DNA of 64,000 bases from [Phialemoniopsis] sp. UDSM-2020 (GCA_018873225.1 JAEILZ010000005.1:1426001-1490000); one strand, 5' to 3'; numbered from the stretch's first letter, positions 33,072 to 45,741 are shown. Notes: a model not told the origin generated them from the sequence alone. Numbers and translations are program-made.

Positions 33072-35192
33072 ATGAAGCAAGTCAGGATTGGGTGCTACAG
33101 GTGCGTCAAGCTCTATGAACTATTACGCCTCAGAAACACTGGACTAATCTGCATCGTGCCTTAATCAAGTGCCTTTTGGGGCGACTCGCCGCGAGCTGCA
33201 AAGCAGCTCCTGGAGATGGAAGAACCCAGGCTTGACTATGTCGTCGCCGATTACCTTGCAGGTATGTGGTTTTGCGATGGAGAATCACAAACGAGAGGCT
33301 GCATCTGACTAAACCATCGAATGCAGAACTGACAATGGGCCTTCTCGCTCGATCGGCCCGGTCTTCGACAGCCGCAGGGCGTGCGGCCAGAGCCAACAAA
33401 GGATTTATCTCGGAGTTCCTCGATCTCGTGATCGCGCCATACATTGATCTTATCGTCAAGAAAGGGATAAAGGTCGTGACCAACGCTGGTGGACTCGACC
33501 CCGTGGGGCTGGCGAACGCAATCATCGCATTGCTCGAGAAACGAGGTCTGGCAGATCAACTCAAAGTCGCGGCAGTTTCGGGTGACGACATTTGTTCTCG
33601 GAAAGATGCCCTGTCGCAAGATGGCGCGTTTGAGCAGTTCGACCCCATCAGCGGTGCAGGCGACAAAGAGGATGGAATCACCGAGAGCCAGAGACTACTG
33701 AGTCTCAACGCATACATTGGCGCCGAGCCCATCACTGAAGCGCTTCGTCATGGCGCGGACATCATAGTCACAGGCCGGTGTGTAGACAGCGCCCTCGTTC
33801 TCGGGCCCCTGGCCTTCGAGCTGGGCTGGCAGTACGATACTACGAGTCTGAACATGGATCGACTCGCAGCGGCCTCGCTTGCGGGGCATATAGTCGAGTG
33901 TGGTTCTCAAACCACGGGCGGTAACTACACCGACTGGAGGACTTCAGCCTTTTCTCTGAACGGAGGATGGGCCAATATGGGCTACCCAATCTTAACCTTC
34001 AACGAAGACACCAGCTTTACCATATCAAAGCCTGCTCATACCGGAGGCATCGTTGATACCAAAGCTGTCTGCGAGCAGATGCTATATGAGGTGCTGGATC
34101 CCGAAAATTACGTCCTCCCAGACGTTGTACTCGATCTCAGCCGGGTTACACTCGAACAAACAGCCCCTGATGTTGTGCTAGTTCGTGGTGCGAAGGGGAA
34201 GCCCCCAACTCCATGGCTCAAGTGTACGGCCGTAGAGCAGAGAGGATTCCGGCTGACAGTGGATATACTTGTCTGCGGAGAGGAGGCCGAAAGCAAGGCC
34301 AAGACACTGGGACGAGCAATCTTGGACAGGACGAACATGATTGCCGCAGAGATGTACCCAGGTGTCAAGCCAATTCCAGAAGAGGATTCTGCCATACACC
34401 TCATCGGGGCTGAATACAGCCTGGAGCCCACAGCCAAAAACCGACCAGAGAAAACGGAGATTGTTCTACGAGTCGCTGCACGACATACCAATCGAGCGGT
34501 GCTCGATATCATTGGCAAAGAGTCTGCCCCTTTCCTGACGAATAGCTGTCCTGGTATCTGTCTGCTCACCTCTGGGAGACCCAAGAACAGTCCCAATTTT
34601 GCTGCGACCAGCGTGCTCGTACGCCGAGAGGCTATTCTCCCACAAGTCCATATTGGAAAGCAGCAGTTGCAAGTGCTCTTGCCCACGCGTGGTTGTGTCC
34701 CCGTGTCGCCAGCAAAGTGTTGTATACAAGCATCCAGTGGCTCACCAGTAGCCGGCCGGCCCTCGTCAGATACCTACGGTTTGGTGAAGCTTCTCGATAT
34801 TGCCATCGGGAGATCTGGCGACAAGGGTGATTCTGCTAATGTGGCCATCATCGCGCGGAACCCTGCCTACTACCCGTACATTCTTGAGCAAGTCACGCCC
34901 GAGATCGTATTCTCGGCCTTCAGCCACTTCATCGATGCGGGCGGTGTAGTGAGCAGGTTTGAAGTGCCGGGCGTGCACGCCGTCAACTTTGTCATCACGA
35001 AATCGCTTGGAGGTGGTGGGCTCTCCAGCTTGAGGCTCGACCGGTGAGTAACCGCGAAAACCGTTGTGTCCCAGCTGTTGCCATTGCTAACGTACATTTT
35101 GCAACAGCCAAGCCAAGTCCTACGCTCAGTTGGCTCTGGCAAAACTCTTCGTACGTGTACCACTGGCACTGGGGTTGCCAGCGCGTCTTTGA
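33072..35192 (+). CDS. AtuA-family protein (acyclic terpene utilisation), PTS1
   Basis: Homologue of bacterial AtuA (DUF1446 family), found in acyclic terpene and leucine/isovalerate gene clusters; biochemical role not settled. Four exons, 33072-33100, 33170-33261, 33327-35043 and 35108-35192, with introns of 64-69 nt, give 640 aa. The splices rebuild the family start MKQVRIGCYSAFWGDSPRAA and DYVVADYLAELTMG. Core motifs are KVVTNAGGLDPVGLANAI, VSGDDI, ADIIVTGRCVDSALVLGPLA and HIVECGSQTTGGNYTDW. The C-terminal about 110 residues hold the small AtuA-associated domain (LLDIAIGRSGDKGDSANVAI). The last exon ends GLPARL; ARL is a PTS1 signal, and without that splice the frame would stop at LRLDR. 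Confidence 0.9.
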
Positions 35193-35727
35193 TCCATAAG
35201 GAGACATTTGTCGTTGAAGTAATAAACCTGCTTCCCGCTATGATAGAATACTGTCTCAATATTAGAATGCTCTATCTTCCTTTTGATTGTGTTAGTGTAC
35301 TAGAACCGTGCCTCTGTGTTTATTGGTCCCGTACGGCTCGACAATAAGATTGCACACAGGACTTTATCTGGTAGAAAAAGGAAAAACGGAGGAGAGATAA
35401 GAAGGAGAGAAAAGATGACGCGAAACGTAGAGAATTCGGTTGTTCAGAATGATTGCGATCTCGGCCGGCAGAGGACGGAGAGTTGCCCGTGGATGGGGAA
35501 AGCTGGGGTAAACCCCGGGGAAGATCACCACCCAGATAACATCGTCGTTGCAACGCGACGCACGGCAAGCTTGCCGAGACTTGCTACTAAAAGTTGCAGG
35601 GATACTTCATTGTCTAGTAGTATATATACGACATCAAGAATATGCCAAGGCTGCTTCCATTGACAAGAGCGGAGTGAGTGACCAGTCCATTTCCTAATCA
35701 TCTTATCTAGACTCCGCCATCAACGCC
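35193..35727. other. Intergenic, promoter of the tannase-family gene
   Basis: 535 bp. Contains an AG-rich stretch (35375-35420) and TAAACCCCGGGG near 35509. No gene seen. Confidence 0.4.
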
Positions 35728-37290
35728 ATGTCTCTCTCCGTAGCAAGTGCTGTTGCTTGCACAGCAAGCGCTATCCCCCCACCAAGTCTTCTTGGGGTCC
35801 AGGTACTTTCTATCGAAGCTCACCCGGTGGTGAACCTCTCGGTTTCCGTGGATGAAGGGCAGTACGCATCCCGTTACGCCTTCAATGCCTCTAGCATCGA
35901 CTTCTGCAACGTCAGTCTCTGGTACACCCACCCGGGATATAACGACCGGGTGAATGTTCAGGTCTGGCTCCCTGCCGTCGACCATTGGAATGGACGTTTC
36001 CAGGGGACCGGAGGTGGAGGCTTCGTAGTCGGCCTCCAGCCAGCTGCAATGCGTGGTGGCGTTGCCGAGGGCTATGCGACTGCGTCGAGCGATGGCGGCC
36101 ATACAACAACAATCACGGAGGATTGGGTGCTCGACAGCCCTGGGAACATCAACTGGGCCACCGTCTTGAACTTTGGATCGCAATCTCTGTACGACTTCAC
36201 ACTTCTCGGACAGTCCATCACCGAAAGCTACTACGGTGTACCCGCAAACCACTCGTACTTTACGGGATGCTCAACAGGTGGCCGTCAGGCGCTCATGCTA
36301 GCTCAACGCTGGCCCCAGCTTTATGACGGCATCTTGGCAGGCTCGCCGGGTATCAACTACGCACAGCTGGTCACCTGGATCTCGTACCCTCAACTGCAGA
36401 TGATATGGCAAGGCGATGTCCCTAGTCCCTGCGAGATGACTGCCCTCACTCGCGCAGCCATAGATGTATGCGACGGGCTGGACGGCGTCAACGATGGCAT
36501 CATCTCGTCTCCTGAGTTGTGTGCTTTTGATCCATTCACCATGGTAAATCGCACGACCCAGTGCGACGGTCGAAACATCACCATTTCCCGCTCCGCAGCC
36601 CAGGTCGCCGAGGCCACCTGGAGAGGAGCACGGGCGAGCGATGGGTCGTTCCTGTGGTATGGGCTGAATCGTGATGCACCTTTCAGTGGACTCGCAAACA
36701 CGACCTGTGATGTGCAGAGTGGGCAATGTACCCGGGCCCCCTTTGCCATTGCAACGGACTGGATCCAGTACTTTGTCTACAAGGACCCGTCCTTCGACTT
36801 CGAGTCCGTCAAGCATGAAGACTACGACCGTATCTTCCAGCTCTCGAACCAGATCTACGACTCACCACTGGGCACCCGAGACCCGGATGTTCGCTTGTTC
36901 GGCCGTACTGGGAAGCTCCTCATGTGGCATGGGTTGGCAGACCAGCTTGTTCCAATCAACGGGTCGCGGGAGTACTATGACCGGGCCATGGCCGTAGATC
37001 AGAATCTGGCTGACTATTTCCGCTATTTCGAAGCTCCAGGGGTCAACCACTGTCGTCAAGGGAGTGGCGCATACCCAGGTGACGCGCTATCTGTACTGGT
37101 GGACTGGGTAGAGCAAGGTGCCAAGCCTGAAACCTTGCCGGCAAAAAGGACCCGGGCGAGCGATGGTGTCACCTACGAGAAGAACCTTTGCGCCTACCCT
37201 CTCGTGCAGAAGTACAAGGGTTCCGGAGATGTCACAAAGGCGAGTAGCTTTGCATGTGTCAAGCGGTCGCGGTCAGGTTGCCAACGCTAG
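35728..37290 (+). CDS. Tannase/feruloyl esterase family hydrolase
   Basis: Single exon, 520 aa, carboxylic-ester hydrolase. The nucleophile motif GCSTGGRQ (Ser about 183), the acid in HGLADQLVP and the His in GVNHCRQG form the triad. The Cys next to the Ser and the Cys after the His form the CS-D-HC disulfide typical of the family. The calcium-site region (about CDGLDGVNDGII) is present, with many N-glycosylation sequons. The protein begins MSLSVASAVACTASAIPPPS, which looks like the start of a mature tannase domain. No clear 15-20 residue hydrophobic signal is seen, so either an upstream exon is missed or the enzyme is not secreted. In this cluster it may release an acid or alcohol from an ester; the substrate cannot be read from sequence. 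Confidence 0.88.
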   Translation: MSLSVASAVACTASAIPPPSLLGVQVLSIEAHPVVNLSVSVDEGQYASRYAFNASSIDFCNVSLWYTHPGYNDRVNVQVWLPAVDHWNGRFQGTGGGGFVVGLQPAAMRGGVAEGYATASSDGGHTTTITEDWVLDSPGNINWATVLNFGSQSLYDFTLLGQSITESYYGVPANHSYFTGCSTGGRQALMLAQRWPQLYDGILAGSPGINYAQLVTWISYPQLQMIWQGDVPSPCEMTALTRAAIDVCDGLDGVNDGIISSPELCAFDPFTMVNRTTQCDGRNITISRSAAQVAEATWRGARASDGSFLWYGLNRDAPFSGLANTTCDVQSGQCTRAPFAIATDWIQYFVYKDPSFDFESVKHEDYDRIFQLSNQIYDSPLGTRDPDVRLFGRTGKLLMWHGLADQLVPINGSREYYDRAMAVDQNLADYFRYFEAPGVNHCRQGSGAYPGDALSVLVDWVEQGAKPETLPAKRTRASDGVTYEKNLCAYPLVQKYKGSGDVTKASSFACVKRSRSGCQR

Positions 37291-37560
37291 TTGGCAAACT
37301 CTCGATATTGGGGCAAAACATGACATCGTTCATTATGTCTATACAATCCGGTGTACGAATTGTTGTCACAAGAAATGGCGGCTTTTGGTTGAGCTCTGCT
37401 CGGACTACGAACCCACTGATGAGGTGCACCGACAAGTTGATAGTTTATTTACGTTTGAATAGTGGAATAACCCTCCCTAACTCTTGTACAGAGTTGATAA
37501 CGAATAAAGGCAATTGCCTGCTAATCGGGCTCACACTTGCCAAACAACTGGGCAGAATGT

Positions 37561-40134
37561 CTAGCTAGAGTCTGTTGCACTTGGTAGAGTAATGAAATCA
37601 TCAAAGACCTCCAAGTTTCCCGTCGAAGCGTCGAGCCACAGATCGAAGTCTGGATCGATGCTCGACTTTGGAAGATCACCACCTAGACCCTCCATCAACG
37701 AATCGTCCAAACCCAGAGGAAATGCTCCTTGCTCCGACCTCATGTCTTCAAGTAGGCAACTTGGAGACGTCGTTTCATCTGGACTCGTCGTTGCGTTCCA
37801 CCAGAGCTCCGACAGTGCTTCAGTCCCGGACAATGATGGCGCTGTCGAACCACCTCCAACCAGGCTCGAATGATCACCCAAGAACGTCCATTCCATGGCA
37901 TCTCTCGCTACGTCTGCCGCCACGTACATGTCCTGCAGGCTCTGCAGCGCCCGCATGCATCTGCGATAGCCCTCCAACGCCCGCATCCGATCAGCCTGAA
38001 CGCGGCCTTTGACGACCAGTAGATGCACGACGGCTGCGGCGACCACGGGTGTTATGGCCGCAGGCGGTAGCAGCCTGTCCATCCCTGCAGAGTATAGGTC
38101 ACCCAGCGTTTCTGAAATCTGGGTTGCTGCACGCTGCATGCGGATTCTGGCCAATTCTCTCTCATAGGGCGATGCTGCCGCGCCCTTCACATGAAGGAGT
38201 GATGTATACCGAGCTCTGTGCAGACTCGCCTGCATAGCGTAGAAGAACATGTGCAGCACAGCGCGGTGCAGCAATACACACTCTTCGCCCTCGCTCATGC
38301 TTCGAGCCCAATCGGTGCGTTGGTGTCTACAGCTCGGCAAGAGTCCTCTATGCCAGTCGGCCAACATGTCTTGGCAGGAGTGAAAATCCGAGTTGTGCAC
38401 GGAACTTTGCGGACTGAGCAAGCTGCTGACCACTCCGGCTGCTGCAAAGCCACTGAGCCCGTTCTCTGCGAATACAGAAAAGTGTGTGGGCACCTGGTAC
38501 CTCAGACAGCGACACAGCTGAGCCAGTGACACGCACAGCTCTGCCAACTTGCGGCGTGTTGAACCGTCATTAGCATAACTGCACAGCGCAGTCAGCTCGC
38601 CCCCTTTGGTTGAGGATCCAAGGTCGAAATCGGCGGTGTTCAGGACCGGGATCACAATCTCATCGTTCCTGATTCGTGGTGGCCGGTGCATGGCCATAGA
38701 GATGAGGCGATCTCGCATGATGCAGGACCACCAGACACGCCTGCGAACGCGAGCATCTCGCGACGTCATCAGAGACGGATCTGGTACTTGATGTAGGCCC
38801 GCTGCAAATCCCTGCGAAATGGCTACGTCGATCCAATGCCAGGCGTTGCGGTGCTCATTTGCTGTCTCGTACCATAGAGTCATGAGAAGCAAGGCTTGCA
38901 CCAGGGCTAGGCGGTTCGACTCGCAATTAAAATCATAGAGGAGCTTTTTCATGACAATTTGTCAGTATCAGCCTGCACGTTTTGGAACAAAGAAAAGGAT
39001 GGAAGGAAGACTGACTCTCACTCGCTCGAAGAGCTTTTTGCGGGCTTGTCTTCGGGTGGCAAAGCCGGCCTTGCGAAGATAGTCCATCTCGACATGTGCA
39101 GTACCTGCAAACATGGTAGCTTGGAATACAAGCAAGCTGATCTGTCCGTTCGAGCCATCCCGCGCCGAGACTGCTCCCAGAAAGAAGTCCAAGTCCAAGG
39201 CAGGTATGAATGGGTAGACGTAGCTGAAGAACGACCTCAGGAGGGCATTCTGTAGCTCGACATCTGGGATGGTCAATGCGCCTTTGGCACTCAAGTATGA
39301 AAGATCTTCAATCGGCATCCGATTTACAAGAGGTATGATGAAATTCGGCATGTTGACGGAGGAATGCTCTTTTAGGTGCGGCGTCTGGTTGAGCTTGTAC
39401 GTCATGTGTGTAGGGCTTGGCTCCGTGTCTGGAGCAGGCAAACTTTCTGTACTCGTGTCCAAGATATGCGTAGAACTAGCTTTCACTTCATCGCCAGGAT
39501 CGCAAGCAGCCAGAAGTGCCAGGATGCGATCGGTGTCTTGCGAATCCTCCAGCGAGCATGTTGCGGCCTCAGGGAGAGCCCGTGTGACAACCTGGCTTGG
39601 TCTGGCCGAGCACATGAAGTCCTCGCCACACAAATCAGTTTTGTCGCAGGCAGTGGTGAGGTGTCCGTGCGAGATTGGTTGTATGTCATCATTTGTGATG
39701 CTCGTTTGTTCTGAGCGGGCCAGGTTGCCCTTTTGTAGATTTGCAGTATCACGTTCGGCCAGTCTGAAAGCCTCGGTCACATCCACCACAGGATCGATGC
39801 GACAGTAACTAGACACGGAGATCAGTTGTCTTGCCCGGATATATATGCAAACTTGCCCAAGTCAGAGTACTCACCGGCCTTTCCTTCGAGCGACGACGAC
39901 GCATTCGTGGTTGTCCCATACACAGTTCCCGCAAGGTGAGCCGTGCAAACTGACATCGCATCTCACCTTGCGGGCTCGGCATGACAGGCAAGCTCGGCGA
40001 GCTCGGCGCCTGAATTTATGCTTCTTGTTAGAGCCTCCGACCTGAGATGCGGTATCCGGGCTCTCAGCAGGACTTGTACCTGCTGGCGAGAGGATACTGG
40101 CTGTAATATCGCATTCATTCGATGGATGATCCAT
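37561..40134 (-). CDS. Zn(II)2Cys6 transcription factor 1 (fungal-specific TF domain)
   Basis: Probable cluster regulator, divergent from the second regulator. Exon 1 (40134-39875) carries the binuclear cluster with C-x2-C-x6-C-x8-C-x2-C-x6-C (CLSCRARKVRC, then CGNC and a final C) preceded by a basic KKHKFRRRARR. Intron 39874-39809. Exon 2 (39808 to 39022 or 39016) leads into the fungal-specific TF domain (SFFSYVYPFIPALDLDFFLG). Exon 3 (38943-37561) continues LLYDFNCESNRLALVQALLL and the RRRVWWSCIMRDRLI block. About 809-811 aa. The exon 2 donor is ambiguous: GTGAGA (39021) or GTCAGT (39015), both in phase. The second gives FERVR-LLYDF, which looks more like the family. Resembles cutinase-regulator (CTF1)-type factors. 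Confidence 0.88.
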
Positions 40135-40949
40135 GATTGCTGGAGATTCATCAGCAAACGGGTGTATTGTGTGACTAAAATGCCTTCGCTTCAGACATGA
40201 AATCGGGGAAGCTTCTCACGGTATCTTAGTATCACAGTAATCCCGTTGGTTTGGTCCAGGAAACTAATCACAGTAGGCCTGGTGGACTGTTCAGTCGTCG
40301 GCCACCAGCAAGCATGCTGCTGGCCTTGATCCTAGTAACCAAACCGGGACTTACATCCATGATTACTCTGGGGACGGCACAACACGGCATGACAACCCGC
40401 GCTGATCCACCCCGGGTCGCGCTAGTTCGATGGCCACCAGAACGCTAGTTGGAATCTTGGTCGATCCGGTCCTTGGCCAGCGTGGAGGTTGATGATTCCT
40501 TGCCTTCTAAGGTTGTGTCGACATTGACTTGACGTTCTCGGCCTTCACCACCAGGGCTGGGATTCATTTTCCCTCTTTCTTCGCATGACTGGAAGCAGGC
40601 TTGAGTGGTGGGGAAATAACAAGAGACAATCAGAGGGGAGGATTGAGAGTTAGGATACGCTTTCACGGGCGATGGATGGGCGGACCACTGGCTTGTACTT
40701 CTCTGTCAGTGACATTTGGGGTTAAGCCCACACCATATGCTTCTCCACTCACATTGATGCTGTGCTGTCGACAGTATTGTGCGGGGACTCGGAGAAGTAC
40801 CCACCCCGGACCCCAGACTGGCGAGGGCCTCAATTCTCAACTTCTTCCATCTTCTAGCCTTTGCTGATTACCCTTCACACCTTTGCCGGTGACCAGTCCC
40901 CGGAATTTGAAGTCTGCAAGGACTGCATTAAAGGTCAACATCAAGCACA
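40135..40949. promoter_or_regulatory. Divergent promoter between the two Zn2Cys6 regulators
   Basis: 815 bp with no coding frame of note. Contains scattered CGG/CCG half-sites (for example CGATCCGGTCC near 40454 and CCCGGGTCGCG near 40409) but no long perfect palindrome. Confidence 0.4.
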
Positions 40950-43193
40950 ATGGCGTCCCGATCCCAAGCCCAGTCGCATCCCCAATCACATCCCCAACCC
41001 CAGCCCAGCATGTCTGACGACTCGGACGGCGAAAGTCGCAGGAAACGCATTCGTCAGGCCTGCCTCAACTGCCGGAGAAAGAAGGTTCGCTGTGGCGGCG
41101 AGAAGCCTGTCTGCAATTTCTGCCAGAGGTTATCACAAACATGTGTATACACCGATGACAGCCGAAATCAAAAGCAGGAATATTTCCCGTACTATGCTGC
41201 CAATGAAGAGCTGTCAAGTCTACTGACGACTGCTGTCACCAATGCTGTCACCTCTCAGATCAAGCCTATGGCAGCCAGGTTGACTCAGTTGGAGGGCACA
41301 ATCGGTAGATTTGAAACGTGAGATGCCCTCGATTCCGTCAATACTTCGACGGTTCTGATGTTAACACCGACTGTAGCATGTTTTCCTCCCTCACGCAACC
41401 GCAGTCGTTGCAGTCTTCTCCCTCGCCACAGCCAGTCTTGGCTGTCCCACCTCAGGCGCCCTGTCCCCCGATCCCTGCCGTGACCTTTTCTCCGCCGGGG
41501 AACGGGGTTGCAGCAACACTCGGCCACACCGAGTACCCGCCCATCCACACTCTGCTCTTTGCCGCCGATGTTCTATTTCGCTTCTGCCATAATCAACCAT
41601 ACTCGCTGTTCCACGAGGCGACATTCCGACAGCGGCTTGTGGCAGGTGAGCTACCACAGCACCAGGTCTGGGCACTGCTTGCCATTGCCCGACGCTACTC
41701 AACTCTACCAGACTTGCAGCTCAATGTTGCAGATGATGCAATGTTCTATGCAAAGAAATCATGGGAGTGTATCGAGTTACGCTGGGCCGGTACAACTCGA
41801 GATGAAGAGACCGTTCAGATCATTCAGTCTATTGTCCTGATTGTGGGAGTTGAACATCCTGGTAAGTTGATCTTGGCAATACATGTTCATGCTTTGCCTT
41901 GGCTGCTCAGTCTGGTCATTAACTTGTTTCAGCTGGTCATTGTACCTCTGCGTATATGAAGCTTGGCATTGCCCTTCGAATGGCTCTCCATGCAAAGATG
42001 CAGATGGAGCCAAGTGCGTCGCTGTCTGCTGTGGCTCGCGAGGAGCGGAGGCGAGTCTTTTGGTCCCTGTTCCTGCAGGATAAGTTGATCTCTTTGGCCA
42101 AGGATCGCTTTCCAACTATTCCAGACGAGCACTGCAGCGTTCGGCTTCCTGGCTCGGAAGCTGCGTTTCGTGACTGTTTGGATGAACAAGCACCGACTTT
42201 GAGCTCTTTGACGGGGAACTGTCTCGAGACAAGCGCAACCGATGCTTGCTCTCCTCTTGCTCTGATATATGTCCTAGCAAGTGTTCTGTCACGGGTTTCC
42301 CAGTATGTGTTACATCACAACCACTATGCTCAGCATGGGCTACCGTGGAGCTCGACAAGCCCGTCGGCTACGATTGCGTCTACGCTTCTTCAACTGGAGA
42401 TGCACTTTGGTCTCAACGATCCACCAACCGAAAGCCTCAAAAAGCGATGTTTCCTAAACGGAGCCATCGACCAGCACCTAGCTGGAAGTTTCATCTATGC
42501 CAAAGCACTCTTCCACCTCGCTCACTGTTTATTAAATCATCCGTTCCTCATTCAGCAGCGGCTGCAGATACTAGGGCAAAAAGCACCTCCAAGTTTCCTA
42601 CGTACAGCTTGGGAGATTTGCCGAGCTCATGCCATGAATCTGACCGACTTGAAAGATATGCGAAACCACAACGTCATCATTATGACCAGTATTTACGGCT
42701 ATTGCACTATGGTCTCGGGGACTATACATATTCTCGCAATGAACGACGACAATGAAGGAGTCAGAGAAGAGGGTGCAAAGCACTACAAAGCAGCTATGGA
42801 CTTTTTGAACGAGCTTTCATGCTACTGGAAGCACGCAGCTCTCATGGTAAGAGAAGTCGATGCTTCAGCAGAGAGAAACGTGTGACTGACAATTATGACA
42901 TATAGGCCAATAGGCTTGAACGCTTCAATAAGCAAAACAAGAATCGCCCTCGCCCCCTAGCCACAAACACACAAGATGCCGAGGCATTATGGCAGAGTGT
43001 CGACTATGCTCTTTTATCCACTCCTACCAGGCCTAGCAGCCCGACTCAAGATCATACCTCAGCGGATCTGGTTGGCTTTGACTTTTCGCCAAATCAACTT
43101 TTCGACTATGCGGATCTCGGGATGCTGAACGAACCGGCCAACAGTTCCGGTCCCTTCTCTTTAGAAATGCACGGCATCGCCCCAAGGTTCTAG
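40950..43193 (+). CDS. Zn(II)2Cys6 transcription factor 2 (fungal-specific TF domain)
   Basis: Second regulator in the cluster. Exons 40950-41317, 41377-41861, 41933-42846 and 42906-43193, introns 59, 71 and 59 nt, 684 aa. The N-terminus is Ser/Gln/Pro-rich. The zinc cluster is CLNCRRKKVRC-x6-CNFC-x6-C, followed by a short helical linker. A proline-rich stretch comes next, then the TF domain with HTLLFAADVLFRFCHNQPYS, MKLGIALRMALH and the REERRRVFWSLFLQDKL block. The C-terminal part is acidic/hydrophobic (LVGFDFSPNQLFDYADLGML), a possible activation region. An alternative start is the ATG at 41010. It is a cousin rather than a duplicate of regulator 1. Confidence 0.9.
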
Positions 43194-43297
43194 CAATGAA
43201 TTTAGTTAGTCACAGCGATCGATAAAACTAGCCTCGTGATAACATAGTCTCCAAGGCTTTGCAAGTCACACTTTGGGGAGCTATCTATTATGTCTCG

Positions 43298-45294
43298 CTA
43301 CAATTTACTGGCCGGACCCTGCAACGCTTTCGTTGCCAGGTTGCTCAAAATGTCCTTACGAATCTTGCCGGAACCTGTCACGGGGTATTCTGCTATAGCC
43401 TCCGTTTGTCCAACCCACAAAATATGCTGCGGGGCCTTGTGCCGCCCCAGATCTTCATGTACCCAGGCCCTGACAGTCTCCTCGTGTGGCTTCTGGTGGC
43501 CAGGTCGCACGGCAAGGCAAGCAATAACGGCTTCACCGTATCGCTCATCCTTCACACCGACCACGCTGGCTTGGCTGATATCTGGATGGTGAAGTAGCCG
43601 CTCCTCGATCTCAAGGGGGTAGATATTCTCTCCGCCTATCAGAGGAAAAAAGCATTGTTAGTGTGCAATACAGGTTGGATTAAAGAAGCATAGCAGTCTT
43701 CTCGTACCTCGGATAATAATGTCCTTGATCCGTCCAGTTATTCGAACGTAGCCCCGTTCGTCGATAGTGGCTTCATCTCCAGTATGCATCCACAAGACGC
43801 CATCGTCGTCTCGGATCATGACTTCGGCAGTCTTCTCAGGCGCTTTATAGTACCCCTGTTGTAACAGGTAACCCGCAGTACAAAGTTCACCCCGCTCGCC
43901 GACTGGGACAATACGACCATCCTGGTCTATCACCTTCACCGAAACGTGAGGCATTACTCTGCCGACGGTCTCGACCTTATCCTCGGGCGAGTCGCTCACT
44001 TCGGTCATGCAACTGGCAGGCGATGTCTCGGTCATTCCTATTGGCGCGGGCAGATCATTAGCATGCAGCACGAAACGACCCCTCAGGTCATCGAAAATCC
44101 AGTCCACGTACCATAGGTGATAGCAACGTGTTCGTAACCTAAGCGTTTCCGTACTTCAGCAGCCACAGCAGGTGGTACTTTAGTCCCAGCCGCAATGCCC
44201 TTCTTGATGGTCTTCACCTCGATGCCCGTGCGGTTCATATGCTGCAGAATAGCAGTGAACATCGTGGGCACTCCGTGTAGTGCGGTACACCCCTCCCGCA
44301 CGAGCATATCGACGACCTGTGGCGCGTCGAAATCGCGGCCAGCAAAGCCTATGCATGCGCCGTGCGTGAATGTTGCCATGAGACCTGCCACAAGGCCAAA
44401 GCAGTGGAATAGCGGCGGTCCACAACAGAGGATGTCATCTTCATTAAGCTGGAGGTATTCGCCCATGAAGAAACCGTTGTTGGTGATGTTACTGGTAGAG
44501 TTAGCCAAGGCACCGGAGCAGTTCTATCACGCATCATTGTTGGAGACTCACTAGTGTGTCAACATTGCCGCCTTGGGAGCCCCTGTAGTGCCGCTTGTGA
44601 ATTGCAGATTGACGGTAGAATCTGCATCGATCGTCTTTTCCAGCTGCTCAAGTTCAGAGCTGTCCACGGACCTAGCTGCATCCAGCACATCGTCCCATGT
44701 TGGCTCCAGGCGATGGGGAAGCTGGTCCCATCGGGTCATCACGACATGCTTGATGCCACCTTTATCCTTACGCAGGCGCTGGAGAAGGGGCATGGATGAT
44801 TTGCGATTCACTTCATCAGAGACGAACAAAACGCAGGGATCTGTTACAGGTCGTTCATGACGCATGTCAGCAAGAATTGGCAGTAATGATGGTTGATGTG
44901 TCAGGGAGTCTCGTCGGGAAAGCATACCAGAGTGTTTGAGTGCTCGCATGCACTCGGGCAAGGTGTAAGTCTTGTTCAGTATAACTAGACAAGCTCCTAC
45001 TCTTGCCGCAGCAAAGAACAGCTCAATAAACCGCTCATCGTCGCCCGAGAAGATGGCTACGCGGTCACCTTTCCCAATGCCCATGGCCAACAGGCCACGT
45101 GCGAGTTCCTTTGTACGACGGCTCAGGTCGCGAAAGGTAAGGCGAGCGTGCGTCCAACCGATCAGGACCGCTTCCTTGTTGCCATAGCGTGCAGCCTGTT
45201 GGTCAGCTAACTGCCCCAAGGTCAGCCGGAATAGAGGCGGTTGAGCCGCTCCGTGTACCAACGAGAGGCCATTCTTGGGAGCTCGGGGATCCAT
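43298..45294 (-). CDS. AMP-dependent acyl-CoA ligase, PTS1
   Basis: Activates a carboxylic acid to its CoA thioester through an acyl-AMP. Exons 45294-44552, 44491-44112, 44037-43708 and 43635-43298, introns 60-74 nt, 596 aa. Motifs: P-loop LQFTSGTTGAPKAAMLTH; YGMTETSPAS, restored by the second splice; WMHTGDEATIDERGYVRITG; and the hinge plus A8 block RIKDIIIRGGENIYPLEIEE, restored by the third splice. The catalytic Lys lies in GSGKIRKD. The C-terminus ASKL is a canonical PTS1. The start at MDPRAPKNGLSLVHG is chosen; an ATG at 45351 would add 19 residues. It provides the entry step of the proposed pathway. Confidence 0.92.
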
Positions 45295-45741
45295 TCTCGC
45301 TGAAAAGATGCTCAAGTGTAAGGAAGGATCTTGATTCACAAATTTGACCAAACAAAAACAGCAACAACTAAATGCTCCCCCCCAAGAAAAGGATAAGTTT
45401 AGTACCTCATCACCTTTCCGGTATTTCTACATGACAGTGATCCCGGAGTGTCCAGAACCGTGATGGGTCTGATGCTACGGTACAGGACAGCCACGGCTCT
45501 GCTCCGTACTACACGGCTTAAGTTGCCGTTGTCTTCGAGGGCAGATCAAGCCAGCTTCAGGCACACGCTAACAAACTCCGTCCCCGCTCCGCCTCACCAT
45601 CAGATCGTTGGCCCAGGCGCCTTCGGCAAGGAACTTTTGTCACAGGGAAACTTCTGGTGCTAAATACCAGGCGTGTTGAACAGGAACATCGCTGTTCTAT
45701 TATTCCTCAACTGGCTACGCAATCCAGACGACCCCTTTAAA
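45295..45741. promoter_or_regulatory. Divergent promoter: CoA ligase / enoyl-CoA hydratase 2
   Basis: 447 bp between two divergent cluster genes. It contains GTGATCCCGGAGTGTCC near 45438 and other CGG half-sites. No coding frame of note. Confidence 0.4.
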
